Below are positions 35,755-45,308 of a stretch of 64,000 bases of DNA, in pieces. The DNA is taken from contig NZ_JNJB01000004.1 of NCBI RefSeq assembly GCF_000701505.1, positions 1 to 64,000 of the forward strand, given 5' to 3'. Under the pieces are notes generated by a model that saw only the letters and a list, made by a program, of their open reading frames with translations, was not told where the DNA came from and did not search any database. Every line of letters starts with the position of its first letter. Within the stretch, counting starts at the first letter, position 1. Position numbers and translations under genes: made by a program. Source of the stretch: Dyadobacter crusticola DSM 16708. GTDB lineage: Bacteria > Bacteroidota > Bacteroidia > Cytophagales > Spirosomataceae.

Positions 35755-37082
35755 TTAATTTGGTCTTATGCCTGTTAATGCCCTTAAATAGGTGTCATAT
35801 GTACCATTGGCCGTTGTAAAACTGTAAGTTGTGAAGAAATATCCGTTGCTGGTACCTCCCCATCCCCAGTTCATACCAATGTATTCCGCCTCGTAATTTT
35901 TGCAATCTTCAATACAATTATCTCCATTTTCATCGCATCCGACATATGTTTTGTACTGCGTAGATAATGTCGAATATCCATCTCCCACCCATATATGCGC
36001 ATCATTTGCATTTACACCATTTAAAGTTCCCGTAAAGATGACTGGGAAATAATTGTTTAAGTCGCTTTTTACTTGCGCATACTTGCTACTCAGATCCCCC
36101 ATGTACCACCATTTGCGAAAAACAACCCATTTTTCAGTGCATTGTTTATGTTCCGTGGAACTGTCCACGTATTACAATTTCCTAAAACTCCATAGTTTGA
36201 ACTTGCAGCAGCGCCGGCAATGCGTGTTAGCAGAGCGCGCTGGTTCCTGCCGGTGGTTGAAGGAAAATTGCAATCTATATCCAAATCTCTTGGCATTGAA
36301 GGATAGTCCGGCACAAAACAATTTCCATTACAGCATAATGTAACATTCGAAGGGTACTGATGGTAACGCATGACCATTCCCATAGCTACCGGCCCACATC
36401 CTGCTGCTCGTCTCTGACAAGTACAACCATTGTCCGAGGTAGAATAATACTTTATTGATCCACTTTGATTCCATCTGGCAACATTATCAACATATCTGCC
36501 AGTTTCATGGTAATTATAGAAATAGTCACATCCTGTCCAATCGGCTACTCGGCCACCTTCATTTCTACCCTTGGTTTCTAAAACTTCCCATAACCGGCTT
36601 ATTCCCGGCTCGGGCCGATCTTTCTGTTTCGCTTTTTTTATGTGGTATTTAGCAACTTCAAACCATTCACTTATTCCTCCTAGTCCTTCATTCTTAAAGG
36701 GATTACTGTCAGAATATGCTAATATTGGAATAGCGCGCCTATCGGCAGAAATGATCACAAATCCTTGACTATTTTTATAATTGATTATGTGATACATATC
36801 ATCCTCTCCATCCTTTACAGTTTCCTTGAATTCAACCTCCTTCCTTGTACCAACGAAAGGATTTTCGTCACTTATGCTGCTATGTCGTGCTTGTCTATTT
36901 GTCCGAGCTGCCTCCGTAATGGACATGGTATTGGAAGCAATGGTAATAGCATCATCCAGCGTGACATTATAGTTCTGTAATTCAGTACCACTAATTATTT
37001 CCCTAGTAGGTCTTAATTCCGGGTTATCACTTTTACATTGAATTAAAAAAATGGATAGAATGAGGAATTCCGGCCAGCCCAC
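35755..37082 (-). pseudogene. Frameshifted C10 (streptopain-like) cysteine protease
   Basis: Two overlapping frames carry one protease. Upstream part (37082-36090): a short hydrophobic start with a possible lipobox (FLIQC), a propeptide (~60-150, QGFVIISADRRAIPILAYSD) and the Cys region RRAAGCGPVAMGMVMRYHQ. Downstream part (to 35755): the His region NDAHIWVGDGY and MNWGWGGTSNGYF. The switch lies at a run of five G (five C on the plus strand, near 36095-36099). One extra G would join them as GGTWGDLSSKYAQ. The start codon is a GTG following an in-frame stop, so the N-terminus may also be imperfect. As read, no full-length protease is made. Confidence 0.8.
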
Positions 37083-37474
37083 GCCTCGTCATCGGCGCAG
37101 CGCGGCATAAACTTACAAACGTCCAAGTCATTTTCCTTTCCACATTCTCCGGGTAAGTCCCCCTTCAAATTCAACCCAAAGATTTTGTCCTCTCCGGCAC
37201 CAGAAATTGCAGATTGTTGTTAGTCGGTAATCAGGAAAAAACACAATTAACTTATTTACTCTATTAATTCGATAGATAATAAAGTTTTAACTACTTTTTA
37301 ATACCTTTGCAGAAGATTAACTTACGAACCAGCACGCATGATTGCATTTACAAAACTCTACAAAACAAAATTTTGCATTACATATATGTCGCAATATATT
37401 ATTAAATGATCGCTACAAACAACAAGAATAAAAACTCCACATTACTCTTTAACTACTCTCTTTAAAATCCAATT
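37083..37474. other. Intergenic region, 392 bp, with SusC promoter
   Basis: This lies between the divergent protease and SusC genes. The left third is GC-richer; the right third is strongly AT-rich. The -7 element at 37302-37309 would leave a leader of ~160 nt before susC. I see no small gene or clear riboswitch fold in that leader. Confidence 0.5.
37302..37309 (+). promoter_or_regulatory. -7 promoter element of the SusC/SusD operon
   Basis: TACCTTTG is a perfect TAnnTTTG. A T-rich GTTTTAAC lies ~18-20 bp upstream as a weak -33 element. The implied leader is long (~160 nt). Confidence 0.55.
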
Positions 37475-40400
37475 ATGAAAAACAGAATTCTCTACCTGAT
37501 TATGCTGACGTTCTTGTCAGCCGGGCTGGCTCAGGCGCAGCAGCGGGTCGTTACGGGGATTATCAACGATGCTAATGATAACTCTCCCCTGCCGGGTGCT
37601 TCGGTCGCGGTAAAAGGTACTTCCACCGGCACACTTTCAGAAGCCGACGGATCTTTCAGCCTCAATGTGGCCGACGACGCGTCGGTACTGGTGGTTTCAT
37701 TTATCGGTTACCTGGCGCAGGATGTGGCAATCGGAAACAGCAACCGCATCACGATTGCATTGAAACCCGACACCAAGATCCTGAACGAAGTCGTAGTGAC
37801 GGCCCTCGGCATTTCGCGTGAAAAACGGGCTCTGGGTTATGCAGTCCAGGAAATTAAAGGCGAGGCGCTGCAAACGCGGCCAACCAATGCATTGAGCGCA
37901 TTGTCGGGACGCGTGGCCGGCTTGCAGGTAACGTCTTCCGGCGGTAACATGGGCGGCTCGTCGCGCGTGCTTCTGCGCGGGATCAACTCCATTTCCGGTA
38001 ATAACCAGCCGCTTTATGTGATCGACGGTACGCCGATCGACAATGCGGACCTGAACAGCGCGGCCACAAGCGCAGGCAGCGGTGGTAAGGACGTAGGTAA
38101 CATGATCCAGGATTTGAACCCCGACGATATCGAGAATGTATCGGTACTAAAAGGACCTTCCGCAGCGGCACTTTATGGTACACGTGCTGCCAATGGCGTT
38201 ATTTTGATCACTACCAAAAAAGGCAAGGAAAACAGCAAGGTAAATATCACGCTGAATACAGGCATTGAGTTTGAAAATATCGTGCGCCTGCCTAAACGTC
38301 AGAAACTGTACGGCGGTGGCTTTAATCCGACATTCCAGAAAGCAACGATCAATGGAGCCGAGTACAACATCGCGGAATATGCCGTGGATGAAAGCTGGGG
38401 ACCAAAACTGGACGGAACGCCCGTTTTGCATTGGTATAACCTTGATCCGGAAAATACAGCGGAGTACTTGAAACCAGAACCCTGGCTTTATCCCAAAAAC
38501 GACGTGCATTCATTCTTTGAAACAGGCGTATCGAACACAAACAGTCTGGCTGTGAGCGGTGGAAATGCAAATTCTACTTACCGCCTTTCTTATACCAACA
38601 AGAATGTAAAAGGTACCGTACCGAATTCTTCTCTGAAACGGAATTCGATCAACTTTTCAGGCTCGTCACAGCTGGGTAAATTGAAAGTTTACAACAACTT
38701 CAACTACATCAAAAACCAGTCTACCGGCAGGCCCTGGACAGGTGCTACCAACAGGAATATCATTCTGGAAGCATTTCAATGGGGACAGGTGCAGGTAGAT
38801 TACGACAAGCTGAAAAATTACAAACGCGCTGATGGTACCCAGATCCTGTGGAACCGCAGCGGCTACCAGAACACACCGGCAGGCGAAGCTGCCAAGTTCA
38901 TCGATAACCCTTACTGGTCGGCTTACGAAAGTTACCTGGAAGAAAACCGCGACCGTTTTTATGGAAACGTAGGTATGGTTTACGATGTTAACGACTGGCT
39001 TAAAGTGAGCGGAAAAGTGAATGCAGACGTGTACCAATACCAGTACCAGGACCGTATTGCCGTTTATTCCAGAACACAGTCGCAGTACCAGGAGTACAAC
39101 AACAATTTCAGCGAATTCAATTATGAGCTTTTAGCTTCGGCCAATAAAAGCTGGGGAGATATCTCCCTGAATGTGAATGCGGGAGGTAACATCATGAGCC
39201 AGCGCCGCCGTATCAGTGACGCCGTTACACAAGGCGGCTTGATCATTCCTGAATATTACAATTTGAAAAATGCGAGCTCGGTTCTGGTCAATTCCAATGC
39301 ATACCGCAAGCAGATTAACTCGGTGTTCGCCAGCTTCTCAGCAGGTTGGAAAAGCTTGCTGTTCGTGGACGGAACATTGCGTAACGACTGGTCTTCCACT
39401 TTGCCGGTCAACCGGAATTCATTCGCATATCCTTCTCTCACAACGAGCTTGATCCTGACGGAGTTGAATGGTGTGAAAGATGTAAACTGGCTGGATTTTG
39501 CAAAAGTTCGCCTGGGCTGGGCGCAGGTAGGTAATGATACCGATCCTTACCAGCTGCAGCGCGCTTACGAAGCAACACAGTCTTTCGACGGACTGGCTTC
39601 TTACCGTTTGCCGAACCAGCTGAACAACCAAAACCTGAAACCGGAGATCACAAGCTCCTGGGAGGCTGGTATCAATTTGCAGGCATTCAAAAACAGGGTT
39701 GGTCTGGATGTAACTTATTACGACAATGTGAGCCGCAACCAGATTATCAATATCCCGGTATCTTCTGCATTCGGGTACGATTCGAAGGTGATCAATGCGG
39801 GTAAGATCAACAACAAAGGTATCGAGGTGACTTTAACAGGCACACCGATCCGTGCGAGTGGCTTTGAATGGAATTCCAGCCTGAACTGGTCGCGCAACCG
39901 CAACAAAGTAATCCAGCTGGCTCCGGGTGTAAATACATTCCAGCTTGCGAATAGCCTGGTTACATTGGTTGCTCGTGAAGGTCAGCCTTACGGTCAGATT
40001 CTGGGTAACGATTTCATCTACGCCGCCGACGGACAAAAGGTGATCAAAGCCGATGGTACTTACGAACGCGGACAGCAACTGACGCCGCTGGGTAGTGTTT
40101 TACCAAAATATCTGTTTGGTTTCCAAAACAATTTCACTTACAAAAACTTTAACCTCGGCTTCCTTGTAGACGGTCGCGTGGGCGGGAAATTCTTCTCGCA
40201 AACTTATAAGGTGGGAATGTATGCAGGGGTATTGGAAAAAACGGCTGCTAATAATGTTCGTGAAACAGGCGTGGTGCTCGAAGGTGTGAAAGGTACCGTT
40301 ACTTACAATGCAGACGGAACTTACTCAGTGACCAATACTTCACCCAACGACACCCGCATTACCGCACAAGCCTGGGCGCGCGGCGAATACAGCGGACCAA

Positions 40401-40654
40401 CCCCACAGACCATTTTCGACGCGACATTCGTGAAGCTGCGTGAGGTAACCTTCGGGTACAGCCTGCCGCTGGCTAATAAAACGGTGAAGTCGATCTACTT
40501 CGGATTGTACGGACGTAACCTGGCGAACATTCACACAGCCAGCAAATACATCGATCCTGAATTCACCAGCAGCGGTGGTAACATTCAGGGTTTGGAAGGC
40601 GGAAATATTCCGGTGCCGGCAACTTATGGTTTGAATGTCAACGTGAAATTTTAA
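37475..40654 (+). CDS. SusC/RagA-family TonB-linked outer-membrane protein
   Basis: 1059 residues: a signal peptide (to AQAQ, ~22), a carboxypeptidase-like beta domain (~25-105, SPLPGASVAVKGTSTGT), a TonB-box-like NEVVVTALGI segment, a plug (~120-235, LYVIDGTPIDNADL, GPSAAALYGTRAANGVILI) and a large barrel ending GLNVNVKF. It imports an oligomeric nutrient together with the SusD partner encoded 32 bp downstream. No degradative enzyme is adjacent, so the substrate (glycan or peptide) cannot be named. Confidence 0.95.
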   Translation: MKNRILYLIMLTFLSAGLAQAQQRVVTGIINDANDNSPLPGASVAVKGTSTGTLSEADGSFSLNVADDASVLVVSFIGYLAQDVAIGNSNRITIALKPDTKILNEVVVTALGISREKRALGYAVQEIKGEALQTRPTNALSALSGRVAGLQVTSSGGNMGGSSRVLLRGINSISGNNQPLYVIDGTPIDNADLNSAATSAGSGGKDVGNMIQDLNPDDIENVSVLKGPSAAALYGTRAANGVILITTKKGKENSKVNITLNTGIEFENIVRLPKRQKLYGGGFNPTFQKATINGAEYNIAEYAVDESWGPKLDGTPVLHWYNLDPENTAEYLKPEPWLYPKNDVHSFFETGVSNTNSLAVSGGNANSTYRLSYTNKNVKGTVPNSSLKRNSINFSGSSQLGKLKVYNNFNYIKNQSTGRPWTGATNRNIILEAFQWGQVQVDYDKLKNYKRADGTQILWNRSGYQNTPAGEAAKFIDNPYWSAYESYLEENRDRFYGNVGMVYDVNDWLKVSGKVNADVYQYQYQDRIAVYSRTQSQYQEYNNNFSEFNYELLASANKSWGDISLNVNAGGNIMSQRRRISDAVTQGGLIIPEYYNLKNASSVLVNSNAYRKQINSVFASFSAGWKSLLFVDGTLRNDWSSTLPVNRNSFAYPSLTTSLILTELNGVKDVNWLDFAKVRLGWAQVGNDTDPYQLQRAYEATQSFDGLASYRLPNQLNNQNLKPEITSSWEAGINLQAFKNRVGLDVTYYDNVSRNQIINIPVSSAFGYDSKVINAGKINNKGIEVTLTGTPIRASGFEWNSSLNWSRNRNKVIQLAPGVNTFQLANSLVTLVAREGQPYGQILGNDFIYAADGQKVIKADGTYERGQQLTPLGSVLPKYLFGFQNNFTYKNFNLGFLVDGRVGGKFFSQTYKVGMYAGVLEKTAANNVRETGVVLEGVKGTVTYNADGTYSVTNTSPNDTRITAQAWARGEYSGPTPQTIFDATFVKLREVTFGYSLPLANKTVKSIYFGLYGRNLANIHTASKYIDPEFTSSGGNIQGLEGGNIPVPATYGLNVNVKF

Positions 40655-40686
40655 ACCGCCCATTAACAAGTTAATATTTGAAGATC

Positions 40687-42237
40687 ATGCAAAAGCTCAT
40701 ATATAGTAAAAGCATCCTTTCCCTGACGCTCGGCGCCGCATTGCTCGCTTCATGCAGCGACAGCCGTTTTGAGGAAATCAACCAGGACCCAAACCGTCCG
40801 ACCAACGCGACAACCACGACGATCCTGCTGAATGCAGAAAAGCAGGTGATCGATAACATTCGCAATGAAAACAGCTCGTTGCGCGGCTCACAGCTTTTTG
40901 CCCAGTATTACAGCCAGAATATTTACAGCGACCAGTCCCGCTACGATATTCCCCGCTCCTACTCGGACACTTACTGGAGCAATGCGTACAAGGCGCTCAA
41001 TAACCTGAACGAGATCATCATTCTCAACAGCAACCCTGCAACGAGAGATGTGGCTGCGGCAGGTACAGCCGGTACAAACGCCAATCAGATCGCGATCGCG
41101 CGTATTTTGAAGGCTTACACATTTCAGAACCTGACGGATGTTTACGGGAATATTCCGTATCAGTCTTATGGAAACAATGATCCTGAGTTCCAGGCATTGC
41201 AGCAAAGTCCCGAAAACCTGAGTCCGGCTTACGCGAGCCAGCAGAAGATCTACCTTGATATTCTGAATGAGCTCAAAGCAGCCGGCGACACGCTGAACAA
41301 GTACAAGACTGCGACTACATTCGGCAATTACGATGTGATTTATAAAGGTAAAAACGAGCTCTGGGCCAAGTTTGCCAACTCACTGCGCCTGCGCGTGGCA
41401 ACCCGCATCCGCAAAGCTGCGCCAGCGGAGTCGAACACGCATTTTGAAGATGCACTGGCAAAAGGTGTATTTACATCCAATGCAGATAATGCCGTTTTCA
41501 GATACCAGGCGCTCGCGCCAAACGAAGCGCCATTGTTCCGCGCTACGGTCACTGCCAACCGCAAAGATTTCGCAGTTTCCCACGTGCTGATTGATGTTTT
41601 GAAAGGACAAAGAGGCACCGTAAAAGTCCAGGACCCACGTCTGCCAATTTACGCGACAAAGAATGCAGCGGGCGAATATGTTGGTCAGCCTTACGGACTA
41701 CCGGTAGCCGCAGCCGGCTTATTGACTGCAACTGATGTAAGCTTACCAGGCACTGTTGTGAATGCAGCCAACTACGGCGAGGTTTTGCAGGAATATGCGG
41801 AAGTTGCCTTTCTGATTTCTGAATACAAAAACTGGGATCAGCAAGAATATATCAAAGGCGTTACTGCTTCTTTACAAAAATGGGGCGTATCGGCGGCTGA
41901 TATTACAACCTATGTAACCGCATTGCCGAAAGCAGACAAGGCAAATGTTTTGAACCAGAAATGGCTTGCATTGTACACCCAGGGCGACGAAGCCTGGGCC
42001 GAAGTGCGCCGGACAGGCTACCCGACCTTCCTGGTGAGGCCCGGAGAAGTGGTGTGGAGCAGAACGGTTAGCGGACAAACAACAAACTATAAGTTTGAAC
42101 CACTATTCGGCACGGGCGTTCCCGAGCGCCTCTACTACCCGCCGAAAGAGCAGAGTGTAAACCTGGCCAATTACCAGAACGCGGTAAAAGCGCAGGGAAA
42201 TGACGATATCACAACGCCGCTTTGGTGGAATAAATAG
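40687..42237 (+). CDS. SusD/RagB-type surface nutrient-binding lipoprotein (SusD-like_2 group)
   Basis: 516 residues from ATG 40687. A lipobox (LLASC, Cys23) is followed by the segment FEEINQDPNRPTNA, typical of the SusD-like_2 subgroup that pairs with shorter SusC proteins. Helical TPR-like repeats follow (NAYKALNNLNEII, AYTFQNLTDVYGNIPY), and the end carries ERLYYPPKEQ...LWWNK. It forms the lid over the SusC barrel and binds the incoming nutrient. A strong terminator follows. Confidence 0.93.
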   Translation: MQKLIYSKSILSLTLGAALLASCSDSRFEEINQDPNRPTNATTTTILLNAEKQVIDNIRNENSSLRGSQLFAQYYSQNIYSDQSRYDIPRSYSDTYWSNAYKALNNLNEIIILNSNPATRDVAAAGTAGTNANQIAIARILKAYTFQNLTDVYGNIPYQSYGNNDPEFQALQQSPENLSPAYASQQKIYLDILNELKAAGDTLNKYKTATTFGNYDVIYKGKNELWAKFANSLRLRVATRIRKAAPAESNTHFEDALAKGVFTSNADNAVFRYQALAPNEAPLFRATVTANRKDFAVSHVLIDVLKGQRGTVKVQDPRLPIYATKNAAGEYVGQPYGLPVAAAGLLTATDVSLPGTVVNAANYGEVLQEYAEVAFLISEYKNWDQQEYIKGVTASLQKWGVSAADITTYVTALPKADKANVLNQKWLALYTQGDEAWAEVRRTGYPTFLVRPGEVVWSRTVSGQTTNYKFEPLFGTGVPERLYYPPKEQSVNLANYQNAVKAQGNDDITTPLWWNK

Positions 42238-42253
42238 TCTGAGATTCAACACA

Positions 42254-42290
42254 AAACAGCGTGGCGCCGGAAGGTACCACGCTGTTTTTG
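42254..42290 (+). terminator. Rho-independent terminator of the SusC/SusD operon
   Basis: AAACAGCGTGG (42254-42264) pairs with CCACGCTGTTT (42277-42287) over a 12-nt loop and runs into TTTTTG. Confidence 0.85.
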
Positions 42291-42326
42291 TTTATCGGCT
42301 ATGTCAGCGAGAAGAAGAAGTAATCG

Positions 42327-42728
42327 CTACGCCATGGTAAAATAACTTTCCAGGGATTTTGCTGTTTGAAGAAGGCCGGCTGTACTGTCAGGTTTAACGA
42401 GGTACGCAGAGGCACCCACTGAATGCGATTCCTTGATCAGCTCCTCGCTGGAAGACGTGGAGATCACCACCACAGGCACTTCGGAGAAAAGCGCACCGGA
42501 ACGCAGCTCTTTGATAGTTTCGATCCCGCTCATCAGCGGCATGTTCATATCCATCAGCACAAGGCATTGCTGATCCTCCATTCCGTGGGTGGAAACGTGC
42601 GTCAGGAATTCCAGGCCATTCTTAAACTCCCGGAAAGACACATTTTCAAAAACAGTCTGAATAGCGTCGGTCAGGAAGAAACGGTCATCTTCGTCATCAT
42701 CAACCAGGTAAATGATTTTTTGCGGCAT
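42327..42728 (-). CDS. CheY-like response regulator (single receiver)
   Basis: 133 residues. The acidic cluster YLVDDDEDDRFF, the phosphoacceptor Asp in LVLMDMNMPLMSG, the Ser/Thr in VVISTSSS and the Lys in YLVKPDS are all present, so phosphorylation is likely. The DDDEDDR start and the short loop resemble the Rcp1-like receivers often paired with bacteriophytochromes or GAF kinases. No kinase gene is adjacent. It is monocistronic. Confidence 0.9.
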   Translation of the reverse strand: MPQKIIYLVDDDEDDRFFLTDAIQTVFENVSFREFKNGLEFLTHVSTHGMEDQQCLVLMDMNMPLMSGIETIKELRSGALFSEVPVVVISTSSSEELIKESHSVGASAYLVKPDSTAGLLQTAKSLESYFTMA

Positions 42729-42881
42729 AATTAGAGGGGTATAAGTGAATCTTAGTTAAGTCTGAACGGTGTCATTTTTCCAAAGCCAATGTAACCAAAT
42801 TGACTGAAATGCCAAGTTATAATTCTAAATGAATGCCGCTGTTTGTTTTCATCAAACCTGAAAGAAGTTAATTTGGGTAAG

Positions 42882-42916
42882 TTTCATATTTTGAAACAAT
42901 ATTTCAAAATATGAAA
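42882..42916. promoter_or_regulatory. Operator-like palindrome upstream of higBA
   Basis: TTTCATATTTTGAAA (42882-42896) and TTTCAAAATATGAAA (42902-42916) are exact reverse complements 5 bp apart. Each arm is itself a TTTCA-N5-TGAAA dyad. It ends 39 bp before the toxin start and abuts the promoter (a GATCTTTG near-match to the -7 element at 42925-42932). This is the layout expected for autorepression by the HigA antitoxin. Confidence 0.7.
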
Positions 42917-42955
42917 AGACTTATGATCTTTGCATAATCACAAAACACACACTAC

Positions 42956-43260
42956 ATGGTAATTCTTTCCAAGAGGATTATAAATGCTTTTTCAGAAAAA
43001 GAACCACGCGCGACCGACGCACTGCTGCACTGGTACAAACGCTGCAAAGCCGCCGACTGGTCAAAGTTTTCTGAAATGAAGCAGACTTTCAACACCGTTG
43101 ATTTTGTTGGAAATGACAGATATGTTTCAACATCGAGGGCAACGATTACAGATTAATCGCGAAGATCCATTTTGATGTTCGCACAGTGTACATACTTTTT
43201 ATCGGCACGCACGCGGAATATGACAGGATTGATGCATCAAAAGTAATTTACAGAAACTAG
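42956..43260 (+). pseudogene. higB: HigB-type mRNA interferase toxin, frameshifted
   Basis: The frame from ATG 42956 encodes the first ~57 residues of a HigB toxin (LLHWYKRCKAADWSKFSEMK, then VDFVGNDRYV). It then runs into an unrelated tail and stops at 43156. The +2 frame continues the family sequence (NIEGNDYRLIAKIHF, FIGTHAEYDRIDASKVIYRN) to the TAG at 43258-43260. One extra T in the GTTTC tract near 43125 would restore RYVFNIEGN and a 101-aa toxin. As read, the ribosome-dependent RNase half with the conserved C-terminus is lost. The antitoxin ATG follows after 3 bp. Confidence 0.85.
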
Positions 43261-43263
43261 ATT

Positions 43264-43641
43264 ATGGAAAACGAGGAAATCAACTATAAAACGACCAAAG
43301 AATACGAATCAGCAATGGCGGAGATCCTAACGCTCATGAATAGGGGCGAAGGTAATCTTTCCAAAACTGAACAGGAGAAGCTTCGGAAAATGGCGATCGC
43401 CGCAGAAGCGTTTGAGGATACACATTATCCTCTCCCTAAACCCAAAACCATCCCCGAAATGGTCGAGCTAAGGCGGTTTCAGCTGAAACTTACACAGGCT
43501 GCACTGGCTGATATGCTGGGGCTTGGGAAACCTAAATTGTCGCAAATTCTCAACGGGAAGCGTGAGCCCGATGTGCGTTTCCTGAAAGCCGTGTACCAGA
43601 AGCTGGGTATCGATCCCGGATTTTTGCTTGACAATGCGTGA
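43264..43641 (+). CDS. higA: HigA-type antitoxin (XRE family)
   Basis: 125 residues: a helical N-terminal part (~1-65) and an HTH_3 domain (~70-122: LRRFQLKLTQAALADMLG and KLSQILNGKREPDVRFL). It matches the HigA antitoxins that follow HigB_toxin-family genes. It should neutralise HigB and repress the operon through the palindrome at 42882-42916. It is intact although its toxin gene is frameshifted. Confidence 0.9.
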   Translation: MENEEINYKTTKEYESAMAEILTLMNRGEGNLSKTEQEKLRKMAIAAEAFEDTHYPLPKPKTIPEMVELRRFQLKLTQAALADMLGLGKPKLSQILNGKREPDVRFLKAVYQKLGIDPGFLLDNA

Positions 43642-43702
43642 CAATCTTCTGGTTTGTGACGAGGCATAGTATTTGAGCAAGCCCGGCAAAACAACTATTT
43701 GC

Positions 43703-44449
43703 ATGATCGTCAATTACACCGAAAAAGGCTGGGAACTGATTGCACAACGCGCTCACGGGCTGCTCGCCGGAAAGTTTTGCTTTCATCTGAAAGCGGAATT
43801 CAGAACGAAATTCTGGATGGAAACCATTGCTGCTACCCTCGGGCACGACGATGCATTCAATGAGCTCGAAGAAGACGATATACTGCTCAACGAACAGGGC
43901 GGGCCGGTCAACTATAAGATGCGCGACTTTGAAAGACCAAAACTTGATAAGCTCCTGAATATGGCGCTGACCAAAAGCCGCTATATCGCCCTGCTGACTT
44001 CAAGGCACATTCAATTTTTATACGACCAGTCAGACGATCCCGCAGTCAAAAAATACTGCGAAGGCTTGAAGAAACAGGATCAGGAATGGCGCAAACAGCT
44101 GGAACTTTCGGAATCGGACATCGAAGAGGCTTATATGCTGCTGCAATGGTGTGATGCTTTGTCGCTCCTTATTTGCCAGAAAATGGTACAGCCGGAAAAC
44201 CGGAAAATCGAGATAGGTATCGGGCCGGGCGGAATCAGCTACGACCTGTTATCACCTGCTGAAAATGTGCTTACAGTCACACCCTGGCCATTCGACTTGC
44301 CGCATTTTGAAGTTTGCTTTGATAAAAGAATTCTGACAGATATGTCATTTAAAAGTGAAGCGATATTCAGGAAGAAGCTGTTGGAGCAACAACCCGAACT
44401 GGCAGTTTACCAATTTACCGAACCTGGTGCCGCTAATGCGCAGAAGTAA
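43703..44449 (+). CDS. DUF3891 family protein
   Basis: 248 residues from ATG 43703 (MIVNYTEKGWELIAQRAHGLLAG); a TTG at 43673 would add ten residues. The N-terminal MIVN plus QRAHGLLAG pattern, a central aromatic/acidic region and TSRHIQFLYDQ are features I associate with DUF3891. The family has an all-helical, HD-like look with conserved His and Asp residues, but no established function. It stands alone and ends at a bidirectional terminator. Confidence 0.8.
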   Translation: MIVNYTEKGWELIAQRAHGLLAGKFCFHLKAEFRTKFWMETIAATLGHDDAFNELEEDDILLNEQGGPVNYKMRDFERPKLDKLLNMALTKSRYIALLTSRHIQFLYDQSDDPAVKKYCEGLKKQDQEWRKQLELSESDIEEAYMLLQWCDALSLLICQKMVQPENRKIEIGIGPGGISYDLLSPAENVLTVTPWPFDLPHFEVCFDKRILTDMSFKSEAIFRKKLLEQQPELAVYQFTEPGAANAQK

Positions 44450-44474
44450 CTATCTTTCTAAACGCCTTCAATTA

Positions 44475-44508
44475 AAAATGGCGGCGGTCAATTTACCGTC
44501 GCCATTTT
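44475..44508. terminator. Bidirectional terminator between convergent genes
   Basis: AAAATGGCG (44475-44483) pairs with CGCCATTTT (44500-44508), with an inner CGGT/ACCG stem. The A-run and T-run serve both strands. Confidence 0.85.
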
Positions 44509-44530
44509 TTGGTTTACAACTGATGCAATT

Positions 44531-45067
44531 TCATTTGACTGCAACGGGCACCTCTGTGTTTTCCCAGCGCAAAACAAATCCCGTTCCGGTTACCTCGTAA
44601 GCCAGTTGCTCGGTCATGGAAGCGCTCTTCTTTGACTTGGCTTTCACCGTTAGCACATCCTTACTGGCATCTTTCGAAGTCTCTCCGCCCCTTTTAACAC
44701 CCCACTGACCTGTTTGGGAATTAAATACAAATGACCATTCAGACTCCCCCGGAATGGCGTAGAGGCTGTATTTTCCTGCCGGCAGCTTTTGTCCTTCCAC
44801 CATGATATCCTGATCAGTTTCAAAAATCGTCGCTTCGTTCGCGCCGGCACGCCAAACCTTATCGAAAGGTACCAGCTCGCCAAAAACCTTCCTGCCTTTT
44901 GCCGACGGCGCAGAGTAATTGATCGTGATCGTAGCACCACCCGCCTTACCGGTAGCTGTTTGAGCCGGACTCGGCTTGGGCTTGTCTCCCTGAGCCCACG
45001 TAACCGTCGTTGCCAGCAGCGCAAAAGCCAGCGCTAAAAACCCTTTTGTAATCACCATTTTTTCCAT
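44531..45067 (-). CDS. DUF2911 family secreted protein
   Basis: 178 residues from ATG 45067 (MEKMVITKGFLALAF, signal peptide ending TWAQG). The conserved DUF2911 pattern is clear: ATITINYSAPSAKGRKVFGELVPF, then VWRAGANEATIFETDQDI, and LPAGKYSLYAIPG. The family is frequent in Bacteroidota, periplasmic or surface located, and of unknown function. It is monocistronic. I see nothing unusual in it. Confidence 0.88.
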   Translation of the reverse strand: MEKMVITKGFLALAFALLATTVTWAQGDKPKPSPAQTATGKAGGATITINYSAPSAKGRKVFGELVPFDKVWRAGANEATIFETDQDIMVEGQKLPAGKYSLYAIPGESEWSFVFNSQTGQWGVKRGGETSKDASKDVLTVKAKSKKSASMTEQLAYEVTGTGFVLRWENTEVPVAVK

Positions 45068-45298
45068 GTCGGTTGAGTTGTTAAACAATAGGTTAAAACT
45101 CCCCTAATATCGTCATTTCGGCTGATAATGAAAGAGCATGGAGTTACCGGTTGTTCATTATCTCCGTTCATTTATTCATTACTCTCCTGCACGAGCAAAT
45201 TTGACGATATCTTGTTGACAAAGCCGTAATCTGTAAGACAATACATTCACGGAGACGGCATACACCTAAATAGTTAACACTAAATGTAAATTAAAAAT

Positions 45299-45306
45299 TA
45301 TCTTTG
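45299..45306 (+). promoter_or_regulatory. -7 promoter element of the second toxin-antitoxin operon
   Basis: TATCTTTG is a perfect TAnnTTTG. It ends only 2 bp before the TTG taken as the toxin start, which implies either a leaderless transcript or a different start codon. Confidence 0.5.
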
Positions 45307-45308
45307 TA

